NCBI GenBank assembly: GCA_900320485.1 | Contig: ONSO01000012.1 | Location: 22,967-57,495, forward strand | From: an uncultured Lachnospiraceae bacterium | Lineage (GTDB): Bacteria > Bacillota > Clostridia > Lachnospirales > Lachnospiraceae | Direction of reading: 5' to 3' | Length of the DNA: 34,529 nucleotides | In this document: positions 6,609 to 14,056 of the stretch, one piece after another | Position numbering within the stretch: position 1 is the first letter of the stretch | Layout of the letters: every line of letters starts with the position of its first letter | The notes under the pieces: generated by a model | Seen by the model: only the letters and a program-made list of their open reading frames with translations | What the model was told of the DNA's origin: nothing | Databases searched by the model: none | Made by a program: the position numbers and the translations under genes

Positions 6609-8792
6609 ATGGCAGAAAAAACAAGTATTCCCAAGACAAATGCTGAGAAGACGGAGAACGAAAAGACAAAGATCGTCATGAAGGACGGGCGTTTTTTTGA
6701 AAACAGAGAGCTGTCCTGGATCCTGTTTGATCACAGGATCCTTGGCGAGGCAAGGGATCGGACAAATCCGTTGTTTGAACGCCTGAAATTCTTAAGTATC
6801 ACGGCATCCAACCTGGATGAATTCTTTATGGTCCGGGTTGCGTCCATCAAGGACATGGTAAATGCCGGATATACCAAGAAAGATATTGCAGGCATGACGC
6901 CCAAGGCGCAGCTGTCCGCCATAAGCAAGGCAATTCATGAGCTGGTGGAATTACAGTATTCCACCTGGGGAAGATCCTTAAATCCCCAGCTTTTGAAGGA
7001 CGGACTTCACGTTGTTGCCCATCATGAGGAGCTGTCAAAGGAAGAGGGAGCCTTTGTGGATCAGTACTTCCGGGAGAATGTTTATCCGGTGCTGACGCCC
7101 ATGGCGGTGGATTCCTCCAGACCCTTCCCCCTGATCCGCAATAAGACGCTGAACATCGGGGCCATGGTTCAAAAGAAAAAGAAGAATGACGAGCTGGAAT
7201 TTGTCACGGTTCAGGTGCCCGGCGTGTTGAACAGGATTGTTGAGCTGCCGGCGATGCCGGGAGAAAAGAAGCGCGTGATCCTGCTCGAGGAGATCATCGA
7301 GAGGAACATGCAGCAGCTTTTCCTCAACTACACAATTGTCTGCGCCCATCCCTTCAGGATCATGCGTAATGCGGATCTGACCATCGAGGAGGATGAGGCG
7401 GAGGATCTTTTGAAGGAGATCGAGAAGCAGATCAAAAAGCGTCAGTGGGGTGAGTGTATCCGACTGGAGGTGGAAAAGGGCATGGATAAGAGACTCCTTT
7501 CCATCCTGAAAAAGGAGCTTTCCATTGAGGACGGGTATCTCTATGAGATCGACGGTCCGTTAGACCTCACGGTGCTCATGAAGCTGTATGGATTGGACGG
7601 CTTTGATGACTTAAAGGCTCCGAAGTACGTACCGAAGATGGTGCCGGAGCTGCCGCCGGGGTGTGACGTGTTTGAACAGATCCGTAAGGGCGACGTCCTT
7701 ATGCAGCATCCCTACCAGAGCTTTGAACCCGTGGTGGATTTTATCCGTCAGGCCGCGGTGGATCCGAAGGTACTTGCCATTAAACAGACCCTGTACCGCG
7801 TGAGCGGCAATTCTCCCATTATTGCGGCACTTGCGCAGGCGGCGGAGAATGGAAAGCAGGTGACGGTACTGGTAGAGTTAAAAGCCCGGTTTGACGAGGA
7901 AAACAACATCGTCTGGGCTAAAAAGCTGGAGAAGGCCGGATGCCACGTGATCTATGGCCTTTTGGGCTTAAAGACGCACTCTAAGATCACCCTGGTCGTG
8001 CGCAGGGAAGAAAATGGCATTAAGCGTTACGTCCATCTGGGAACGGGAAACTATAATGATGCCACGGCAAAGCTGTATACGGACGTAGGACTTCTTACTT
8101 GTTCTGAGAGAGTGGGAGAGGACGCCACCGCGGTGTTTAACATGCTGTCAGGCTATTCCGAGCCGTTATTCTGGAATAAGCTTACGTTGGCACCGCTATG
8201 GCTGAAGGATAAATTTCTGTATTTGATCCAAAGGGAGACGCGGTATGCGTTAGAGGGAAGAAGGGCACGCATTGTGGCTAAAATGAATTCCCTCTGCGAT
8301 CCTGACGTGATCGTTGCACTGTATGAGGCCAGCGCCGCAGGGGTGAAGATTGACCTTATTGTCCGCGGCATCTGTTGCCTGAGGGTTGGTATCCCGGGAG
8401 TGAGCGAGAACATAACGGTGCGCTCCATCGTGGGTAATTTCCTGGAGCATGCCAGGATCTTCTATTTCGAAAATGATGAGAATCCGGAAGTTTACTGTTC
8501 TTCCGCAGACTGGATGCCCAGAAACCTGGAGCGGCGCGTGGAGATCCTTTTCCCCATAGACGAGCCGGGGCTTAAGGAAGAACTGAAGCACGTTTTGGAC
8601 GTGCAGCTGGCTGATACGGTGAAAGCCAGCATCTTAAAGGCAGACGGAACCTATGAGAAGGTGGACGGAAGGGGAAAGAAGGCAATTCTCGCCCAGGACG
8701 TCTTCTGCAGGGAGGCTGCAAAAAAGGTCAAGGCGGCAAAGGCCAGGGAACAGGGACAAAAGAGGACCTTTACGCCCAAGACGGCCCAGTAA
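6609..8792 (+). CDS. ppk1: Polyphosphate kinase (RNA degradosome-independent PPK1)
   Basis: A 727-residue PPK1 that reversibly polymerises the gamma phosphate of ATP into polyphosphate. The usual order is seen: N-terminal helical domain (FFENRELSWILFDHRIL, FLSITASNLDEFFMVRV), a head domain, and two phospholipase D-like C-terminal domains. HPYQSFEPVVDFIRQAA and KQTLYRVSGNSPII mark the start of the catalytic half. The histidine that becomes phosphorylated is H457 in LKTHSKITLV, and VHLGTGNYNDATAKLYTDVG is also present. Length matches the family. The very N-terminus (residues 1-22) is a Lys/Glu/Thr-rich extension before the conserved part. It is downstream of the ppx-like gene in a probable two-gene operon. 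Confidence 0.95.
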   Translation: MAEKTSIPKTNAEKTENEKTKIVMKDGRFFENRELSWILFDHRILGEARDRTNPLFERLKFLSITASNLDEFFMVRVASIKDMVNAGYTKKDIAGMTPKAQLSAISKAIHELVELQYSTWGRSLNPQLLKDGLHVVAHHEELSKEEGAFVDQYFRENVYPVLTPMAVDSSRPFPLIRNKTLNIGAMVQKKKKNDELEFVTVQVPGVLNRIVELPAMPGEKKRVILLEEIIERNMQQLFLNYTIVCAHPFRIMRNADLTIEEDEAEDLLKEIEKQIKKRQWGECIRLEVEKGMDKRLLSILKKELSIEDGYLYEIDGPLDLTVLMKLYGLDGFDDLKAPKYVPKMVPELPPGCDVFEQIRKGDVLMQHPYQSFEPVVDFIRQAAVDPKVLAIKQTLYRVSGNSPIIAALAQAAENGKQVTVLVELKARFDEENNIVWAKKLEKAGCHVIYGLLGLKTHSKITLVVRREENGIKRYVHLGTGNYNDATAKLYTDVGLLTCSERVGEDATAVFNMLSGYSEPLFWNKLTLAPLWLKDKFLYLIQRETRYALEGRRARIVAKMNSLCDPDVIVALYEASAAGVKIDLIVRGICCLRVGIPGVSENITVRSIVGNFLEHARIFYFENDENPEVYCSSADWMPRNLERRVEILFPIDEPGLKEELKHVLDVQLADTVKASILKADGTYEKVDGRGKKAILAQDVFCREAAKKVKAAKAREQGQKRTFTPKTAQ

Positions 8793-8808
8793 GGGAAAAA
8801 GGGGCAAC

Positions 8809-8836
8809 GCCATGACGGCTATCTAAGCCTCATGGC
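8809..8836 (+). other. Imperfect 10-bp hairpin between ppk1 and maf
   Basis: GCCATG (8809-8814) pairs with CATGGC (8831-8836), and inside it GGCT (8817-8820) pairs with AGCC (8826-8829) around the loop ATCTA, with a 2-base versus 1-base internal bulge. No T-run follows, and the maf ribosome site begins just after it. It could be an mRNA processing or stability element; no known family was recognised. Confidence 0.4.
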
Positions 8837-8851
8837 AGAGAGGAAGATAAC

Positions 8852-10090
8852 ATGCACGTTATTCTGGCATCTGCGTCTCCCAGAAGGAGGGAACTTTTAG
8901 AGCAGATCGGAGTGAAATATGAAGTAAAGGTCAGTGCGGCTGATGAGACTATTGCCATGGGAACTAAGCCATGGGAGGCAGTGGAGGAACTATCCTTCCG
9001 AAAGGCCATGGCCGTTTGGAAGGAGCTTTCGGAGAAGGAAACGGTGATCGGTGCCGACACGGTGGTTGCCATTTCGGGGAAAATCCTGGGGAAGCCGTCC
9101 GGACCGGAGGAAGCGGCGGAAATGCTTCGGCAGCTTCAGGGAAGGGAGCACTGCGTATATACGGGCGTCACCATCCTGACTAAGGAGGGAAGGAGAAAGA
9201 CCTTCCACGAGGAGACGAAAGTTGTATTTACGCCCATGAGCGAGGCGGAAATCCGTGCTTACGTCGCTACGGGGGATCCGTTGGATAAGGCCGGCGCCTA
9301 TGGGATTCAGGGAGAGTGCGCAAAATACGTAAAGTGCATTTCCGGAGATTACAATACAGTGGTAGGGCTGCCCGTGGGACGACTTTATCAGGAGTTGGCG
9401 AGGCTTTCGAGGGAGGCGGCGAAAAAGCGCGTGGCCATCTTTGATCTGGACGGAACCCTTTCTGATTCCATCCACAGCATGACCTTCAGCGGGAATGAAT
9501 GCCTGAAAGCCTTTGGCTACGGTCCTTTTGGAGAGGAGGACTATAAGTACTTTGTGGGAGACGGGGCGGCAAACCTGGTAAAGAGGGCGCTCAAGGCCTC
9601 GGGGGATGAGACACTTACGCATTTTGAAGAGGCTTTCCGACTCTACAGGGAAATCTTTGCGATTCATTGCATGGATGAGGTAAGGCCTTATGATGGCATG
9701 CAGGAGCTCTTGAAAGAGCTAAGGAGTCGTGGAATCAGACTGGCAGTCTTGTCAAATAAGCCACATCAGGAGACCATTCGCGTTGTGGAAACATTGTTTG
9801 GGAAAGGCGTGTTTGACGTGATCCGGGGACAAGTGGATGGGCAACCCATTAAGCCCAGTCCGGACGGCGTTTTCAGGATTTTGGAACAGCTTCGCGGGAC
9901 GGAAGAAGAAACAATTCAGCCGGAAAACGTCCTCTATTTTGGAGACACGGGCACTGACATGCTTACGGGACGAGGCGCGGGAGCGTTCGTTCTCGGCGTC
10001 CTGTGGGGCTTTAGAAAGCGGGAGGAGCTGGAGGAAAGCGGCGCGGATGCGCTGATCTCGCATCCGCTGGAAGCACTGCAATATGTCTAG
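8852..10090 (+). CDS. maf: Maf nucleoside triphosphate pyrophosphatase fused to HAD-family phosphatase
   Basis: A 412-residue fusion. Residues 1-188 are Maf/YhdE-type nucleotide pyrophosphatase, which removes non-canonical or modified NTPs: ASASPRRRELL at 6-16, GADTVV at 68-73, and KAGAYGIQG at 146-154. Residues 192-412 are a phosphoglycolate phosphatase-like HAD hydrolase: motif I FDLDGTLSD with nucleophile D198 and acid/base D200, motif II LSNKP at 300-304, the lysine near 334, and motif IV YFGDTGTDM with D365 and D369. All catalytic motifs of both halves look intact. The linker (about 186-193) is short, so this is a true fusion rather than read-through. The HAD half may dephosphorylate the NMP product of Maf; that is an inference. 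Confidence 0.92.
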   Translation: MHVILASASPRRRELLEQIGVKYEVKVSAADETIAMGTKPWEAVEELSFRKAMAVWKELSEKETVIGADTVVAISGKILGKPSGPEEAAEMLRQLQGREHCVYTGVTILTKEGRRKTFHEETKVVFTPMSEAEIRAYVATGDPLDKAGAYGIQGECAKYVKCISGDYNTVVGLPVGRLYQELARLSREAAKKRVAIFDLDGTLSDSIHSMTFSGNECLKAFGYGPFGEEDYKYFVGDGAANLVKRALKASGDETLTHFEEAFRLYREIFAIHCMDEVRPYDGMQELLKELRSRGIRLAVLSNKPHQETIRVVETLFGKGVFDVIRGQVDGQPIKPSPDGVFRILEQLRGTEEETIQPENVLYFGDTGTDMLTGRGAGAFVLGVLWGFRKREELEESGADALISHPLEALQYV

Positions 10091-10127
10091 GGAATAAGGC
10101 GAAGATTTAACGCGGGAGGAAGAAAGA

Positions 10128-10391
10128 GTGAGAGAATATGACGAAGCCGTATTAGAGTGTTTTTTGAAAAATCAGGGGCAGTTGTATCCGCAGCCCGTTG
10201 CGGAAACCATGGAGGAGGCAGAGGAGTTTTTAGAGGACTGCATGGCCGTGGTGGCGGACTCCCTGGATGAGGTGTTAGAGTATTTTGAGGAAGTGGGCGT
10301 TGACCTTGACGGAGCGGAAGGGGAGGACGTGCTGGAAAATGATGAGGTATTTGACGTTGGAGACGGCAGATACCTGATCGTGGAAGGTTAG
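10128..10391 (+). CDS. Small acidic protein of unknown function
   Basis: An 87-residue protein starting at GTG 10128 with GGGAGGAAG upstream. It is very acidic (about a third Asp plus Glu), soluble, and probably mostly helical in residues 25-55. No catalytic motif, membrane segment or metal site is visible. I believe similar short proteins are conserved in Lachnospiraceae, sometimes under misleading names, but I cannot confirm a family. It lies 37 bases after the Maf-HAD gene and before the low-GC control region of the polysaccharide operon, so it probably belongs with the upstream genes. Confidence 0.7.
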   Translation: MREYDEAVLECFLKNQGQLYPQPVAETMEEAEEFLEDCMAVVADSLDEVLEYFEEVGVDLDGAEGEDVLENDEVFDVGDGRYLIVEG

Positions 10392-10435
10392 CCTTATTCA
10401 GGATTAGGGAACCATGGAAAACAAAAAGAGTTTCT

Positions 10436-10518
10436 TCGACAAAAAGTATTCCCTTTTCTGATTTTATGTGATAACATATAAATTTAGCGTGGCTTTTTTG
10501 TGCATTTTTGCGAAAATG
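10436..10518 (+). promoter_or_regulatory. AT-rich control region with two palindromes upstream of the PqqD/pel operon
   Basis: The 148-base gap between the acidic protein gene and the PqqD gene is distinctly AT-rich. A weak promoter can be read as TCGACA (10436-10441) and TGATTT (10459-10464) at 17 bases. Two perfect palindromes follow: TATGT-GATA-ACATA (10465-10478), where the transcript would start, and CATTTT-TGCG-AAAATG (10503-10518). Either could be an operator. I see no c-di-GMP riboswitch consensus. The promoter assignment is tentative; the palindromes are directly visible. Confidence 0.35.
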
Positions 10519-10539
10519 GCAGAAAGGATTATCGTAGAC

Positions 10540-10803
10540 ATGAGGGGAAAAGAGCGTTACCAGCTCAGGAGAGCGGCAGGGAAGTATTGGCTTTTGGACA
10601 TGGAACAGGCAGGCGGGGATTACAAGGCGCCGGTGGCCATGAATGAGACGGGAGCCATGATACTGAACAGCTATTGGAGGGCGGATGACCCGGAGGAAGC
10701 CGCAAAGGTTTTAAGTGAGACTTATGAGATAGAACTGGAAGAAGCATTGACGGACGTGAAGGAGTTCTTAAGGCAGTTAGAGAGTCAAGGCGTTGTATTA
10801 TAG
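10540..10803 (+). CDS. PqqD-family protein (RiPP recognition element fold) heading the pel-like operon
   Basis: An 87-residue PqqD-like protein. PqqD domains are small winged-helix chaperones that hold the leader of a ribosomal peptide and present it to modifying enzymes. The central signature VAMNETGAMIL and the C-terminal DVKEFLRQLESQGVVL match the family. I chose ATG 10540 because its N-terminus (MRGKERYQLRRAAGKYWLL) aligns with that of the second PqqD in this window (MKIREAYELKQIGDHYLV), and AGAAAGG lies upstream; ATG 10516 or GTG 10468 would add 8 or 24 residues. It is 20 bases before the PelD-like gene, so it is cotranscribed with polysaccharide genes, an unusual place for a PqqD. Confidence 0.82.
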   Translation: MRGKERYQLRRAAGKYWLLDMEQAGGDYKAPVAMNETGAMILNSYWRADDPEEAAKVLSETYEIELEEALTDVKEFLRQLESQGVVL

Positions 10804-10823
10804 AGTTTGAGAGGGCAGGAAAA

Positions 10824-13097
10824 ATGGATGTTTTACTGATCGGAAGCACCGGTAGTCTGATGCGGAAAATGGTGGAAAAGCTACATAAGGAGGGACACAG
10901 GATCTTTGTCCTGACGGAGGAAGGAAGGGAGACGTTCTTTAACCGCAAGGTTTTTGAAACGTACCGTTTCTCTTATGACAATGCCTGCATACGGGAGGTA
11001 TTTGTGAGCGTGAAGCCGCAGGTTACCTTATTCCTTGGCGCTTATGACAAGACTTTCCCCTGGAAAACGGGCATGAATACGTCCATTAAGTTTTCCTCCA
11101 GTCTGTTGAATCTTTTAATGTCTTTTGCAGCATTGCGGCAGGGCAGATTTATCTATCTTTCCTCAGAGGAGGCGTTGCAGGGCTTTGAGGCAACGGACGA
11201 CGGGGAAGTGGTAAAAAACAATAACAGTACGGAGAAGGCGCAGTGCGTTGCCATGGGAGAGAAGACTTGCCTGGATTACGGCAAGATGACCATGGGTGAC
11301 GTGATGGTGCTTCGCCTTGGCAATCTGTACGGGATCCCGGAGGATGGGTCGGAACTGGATAACGTTTGTGCAAAGGCCTGCATGGACGCGCTGGATCTTG
11401 GCGAGATCAAGCTGCATCCCGGCCGAAGCGTCAACGTGTTAAAGGCTAAGCCCGTGATGGATCTTCAGGCGGAGGACATGGAAGTCCTGGAGGGAGAAAA
11501 GCGGTTTGGCCTTCTGCACTTGATGGATGCGGTGGAATTTATCTACAAGATGATGACGGTAAAAGGTCATGCATCCGACATATATCAGTATTCAGGAAAA
11601 ACGCTGGTTACCGAGCGGGAGATGGCAGAGCTGATCGTCTCCGGAATGACGCAGGGGCAGGGCGGCGAAGGGGCTCCGGCGATCATAGATGCCCTGGAGG
11701 GCTCCGAAACGGTCATGGTATTGGACGGATCGGATCCGGACGAGGAATTTGGCCTGACGGAGATGAATCCTCCCAGAAAGGCACTTCCCGCCTTGGCGGA
11801 ATATTTTAAGAAGCATGCCGGAAGATATTCAAGACTTCAGGACAGACAGGAGAGCGCGTGGGAGGCCTTTATGCGTAAGGCGAAGGAGATGATCCATGCG
11901 GGAATTCCCTTTATTGAGAATCTCATTGTGTTTATTCCTTTCTTCATGCTGAACAACCGTGCAACGGACCACGTATACTTCAAACACCTGGATTTCTATC
12001 TGCTTTACGTTCTGCTCTTTGCCATTGTTCACGGTCAGCAGCAGGCCATCTTTTCCTGCCTCCTGGCCATTGCGGGTTACGTATTCAGGCAAATGTACTG
12101 GCGAAGCGGTTTCGACGTCCTTCTGGATTACAGCACCTACGTATGGATGGCGCAGTTGTTGATCTTAGGCCTTGTGGTGGGCTACATGAAGGACAAACTC
12201 CGGGCCATCCGTGAGGAAAATGCCAACGAGGTGGAGTTCCTTACCAGGCAGCTTGCAGACATGTCTGACATTAACGGCAGTAACGTCCGGGTGAAGGACG
12301 TGCTTTCCGACCAGCTGGTGAATCAGAACGACAGCATCGGTAAGATTTATGAGATCACCTCCGGCCTGGATCAGTATGAGCCGGAAGAGGTTTTGTTCTA
12401 CGCGGCGGACGTGGTGGCAAAGATCATGCACTGCAAGGACGTGGCCATCTACTCCATTGCGGATGACACGTATGCGAGACTGGTGTCATCTACTTCGGAT
12501 AAGGCAAGATCTTTGGGGAATTCCGTTCACTACCGGAAGATGGAGCAGATGTATGACGTGCTCGCCCAAAAGAAGGTTTATATCAACAAGAACATGTCTG
12601 AGGAATATCCTCTGATGGCCAATGCCATTTTTGGCGGCGAGCAGATGCAGCTGATCATTATGGTATGGGGCATTTCCTGGGAGAGAATGACGCTGGGTCA
12701 GGCCAACGTGCTTGCCATCACCAGCTACCTGATACAGAACGCAGTGCTGCGCGCGGACAAATACATGGAGGTACTTCGTTCCCAAAGATACGTGGGAAAG
12801 ACGCACGTCATGGAGACGGAAGCCTTCGCACAGCTTGTGTCAGCGTTCCTTAGGGCAAGGGAGAAGGGTTTTACGAAATGTACGCTTGTGGATCTTAACG
12901 TGGGTGGCATTTCCCTGGAGGAGCTGGACGTTATGCTGAGCCAGTTGCTTCGTACCACGGACTACGTTGGCCTGCTTGATAATGGCGGCGTTCAGGTATT
13001 ACTTGCAAATTCGGCGCCGAAGGATGCGGAATTTGTGGCAAAGAGATTAAAGGAAGCCGGATTGGATTGTCGGATTGAGGAGGATGCAGTCGTATGA
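10824..13097 (+). CDS. pelD: PelD-like c-di-GMP receptor with N-terminal SDR domain
   Basis: A 757-residue membrane protein. Residues 1-about 330 are an extended-SDR (epimerase-like) domain: IGSTGS at 6-11 is a nucleotide loop, but the third glycine is M13 and I find no convincing YxxxK, so catalysis is doubtful. Residues about 350-460 hold about four membrane segments. Next comes a short helical linker, a GAF domain (about 500-650) and a degenerate GGDEF domain. At its end RTTD (710-713) lies five residues before DNGGV (719-723): the inhibitory c-di-GMP site RxxD is kept while the GGDEF active site is lost, as in PelD, the receptor that switches on Pel polymerisation. It overlaps the next gene by ATGA. 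Gram-positive PelD with an SDR extension is, as I recall, known. Confidence 0.85.
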   Translation: MDVLLIGSTGSLMRKMVEKLHKEGHRIFVLTEEGRETFFNRKVFETYRFSYDNACIREVFVSVKPQVTLFLGAYDKTFPWKTGMNTSIKFSSSLLNLLMSFAALRQGRFIYLSSEEALQGFEATDDGEVVKNNNSTEKAQCVAMGEKTCLDYGKMTMGDVMVLRLGNLYGIPEDGSELDNVCAKACMDALDLGEIKLHPGRSVNVLKAKPVMDLQAEDMEVLEGEKRFGLLHLMDAVEFIYKMMTVKGHASDIYQYSGKTLVTEREMAELIVSGMTQGQGGEGAPAIIDALEGSETVMVLDGSDPDEEFGLTEMNPPRKALPALAEYFKKHAGRYSRLQDRQESAWEAFMRKAKEMIHAGIPFIENLIVFIPFFMLNNRATDHVYFKHLDFYLLYVLLFAIVHGQQQAIFSCLLAIAGYVFRQMYWRSGFDVLLDYSTYVWMAQLLILGLVVGYMKDKLRAIREENANEVEFLTRQLADMSDINGSNVRVKDVLSDQLVNQNDSIGKIYEITSGLDQYEPEEVLFYAADVVAKIMHCKDVAIYSIADDTYARLVSSTSDKARSLGNSVHYRKMEQMYDVLAQKKVYINKNMSEEYPLMANAIFGGEQMQLIIMVWGISWERMTLGQANVLAITSYLIQNAVLRADKYMEVLRSQRYVGKTHVMETEAFAQLVSAFLRAREKGFTKCTLVDLNVGGISLEELDVMLSQLLRTTDYVGLLDNGGVQVLLANSAPKDAEFVAKRLKEAGLDCRIEEDAVV

Positions 13098-14041
13098 CTT
13101 CTGCGGAAATTTGGTTTATAGTGATCCTGATTCTCAATACCATCGTCTGCGTACTGTTTCTGATCTGGGGATATTTTCAACAGCTTTATGATGATGACTC
13201 CGGCAGAAGACAGTCGCAGATGACCATGACGGGATATTGGCTGCAGGCCCTGGTAATGTTCCTGTGCCCCGTCGTAGGACCTTTGTTTTTTATCACGGCT
13301 CAGGTGATCTATGCTTATTTTTTGAAGGACGGAGCGGATCTGGCGGACGTTATCTTTGGCAAGGACAAGATCAACGCACCCAGAAAGGCGGAGGAAGAGG
13401 TGGAGCGTAACCGCGTGCCTTTGGAAGAAGCCCTGGCAGTCTCTGACAGACAGAGCTTGCGCGGACTGATGCTGGACGTGGTAAGGGGAGACGTGAGCAA
13501 GTCCCTTGCTTCCATTAATCAGGCGCTGAACAGCGAAGATTCCGAGACCTCTCACTATGCGGCCACCGTTATGAGAGACACGCTGAACGATTTCAGACAA
13601 AAGAGTCAGGAAGCGTACAATGCCTTTAAGGAGGATTACGTGGAGCCTGACGTGCGTGCCTGTGAACTGATCGAATACATGAATGAGATCCTAAGCCAGG
13701 ACGTTTTCCCGGAGATGGAACAGAAGGGCTTTGTAGACATGATGGACGAGGCCTGCGGATTCTTGTATCAGGATGAGGAGTATCGCAACAAGCTGACCAT
13801 TCAGTACGTGGAATGGGTAGGCATTTTGCTTTTGAAACTGAAATCTTATGACAGGGTACAGTTTTGGTGCAACGTGGCAAAGGAATTGTTCCCGAATGAG
13901 CTTGCCACGTATACCCTGCAGCTGAAGCTTTACTTCAGCATGGGCGACAGGGAACGGTTCTTTAGCGTGATGGAACAGCTGAAAAAGGCCGACGTGGTCA
14001 TCGACCGGGAGACGCTGGAGCTGATCCGAATTTTTAATTAA
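13094..14041 (+). CDS. PelE-like membrane protein with helical repeat domain
   Basis: A 315-residue protein with two membrane segments (about residues 8-28 and 48-75) followed by a long cytoplasmic helical domain that looks TPR-like in its last 100 residues (ATYTLQLKLYFSMGDRERFFSVMEQL). PelE has the same plan and partners PelD and PelF at the membrane. It begins inside the stop codon of the PelD-like gene (ATGA), so the two are translationally coupled. Residue-level similarity to PelE cannot be judged by eye; the assignment rests on architecture and position directly after pelD. Confidence 0.7.
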   Translation: MTSAEIWFIVILILNTIVCVLFLIWGYFQQLYDDDSGRRQSQMTMTGYWLQALVMFLCPVVGPLFFITAQVIYAYFLKDGADLADVIFGKDKINAPRKAEEEVERNRVPLEEALAVSDRQSLRGLMLDVVRGDVSKSLASINQALNSEDSETSHYAATVMRDTLNDFRQKSQEAYNAFKEDYVEPDVRACELIEYMNEILSQDVFPEMEQKGFVDMMDEACGFLYQDEEYRNKLTIQYVEWVGILLLKLKSYDRVQFWCNVAKELFPNELATYTLQLKLYFSMGDRERFFSVMEQLKKADVVIDRETLELIRIFN

Positions 14042-14056
14042 AGGGAGAAATGTCTC

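Noticed and set aside
10392..10539. c-di-GMP riboswitch upstream of the Pel-type operon
   Set aside because: It would make biological sense, but the conserved GEMM core sequences are not seen and the space is AT-rich with simple palindromes.
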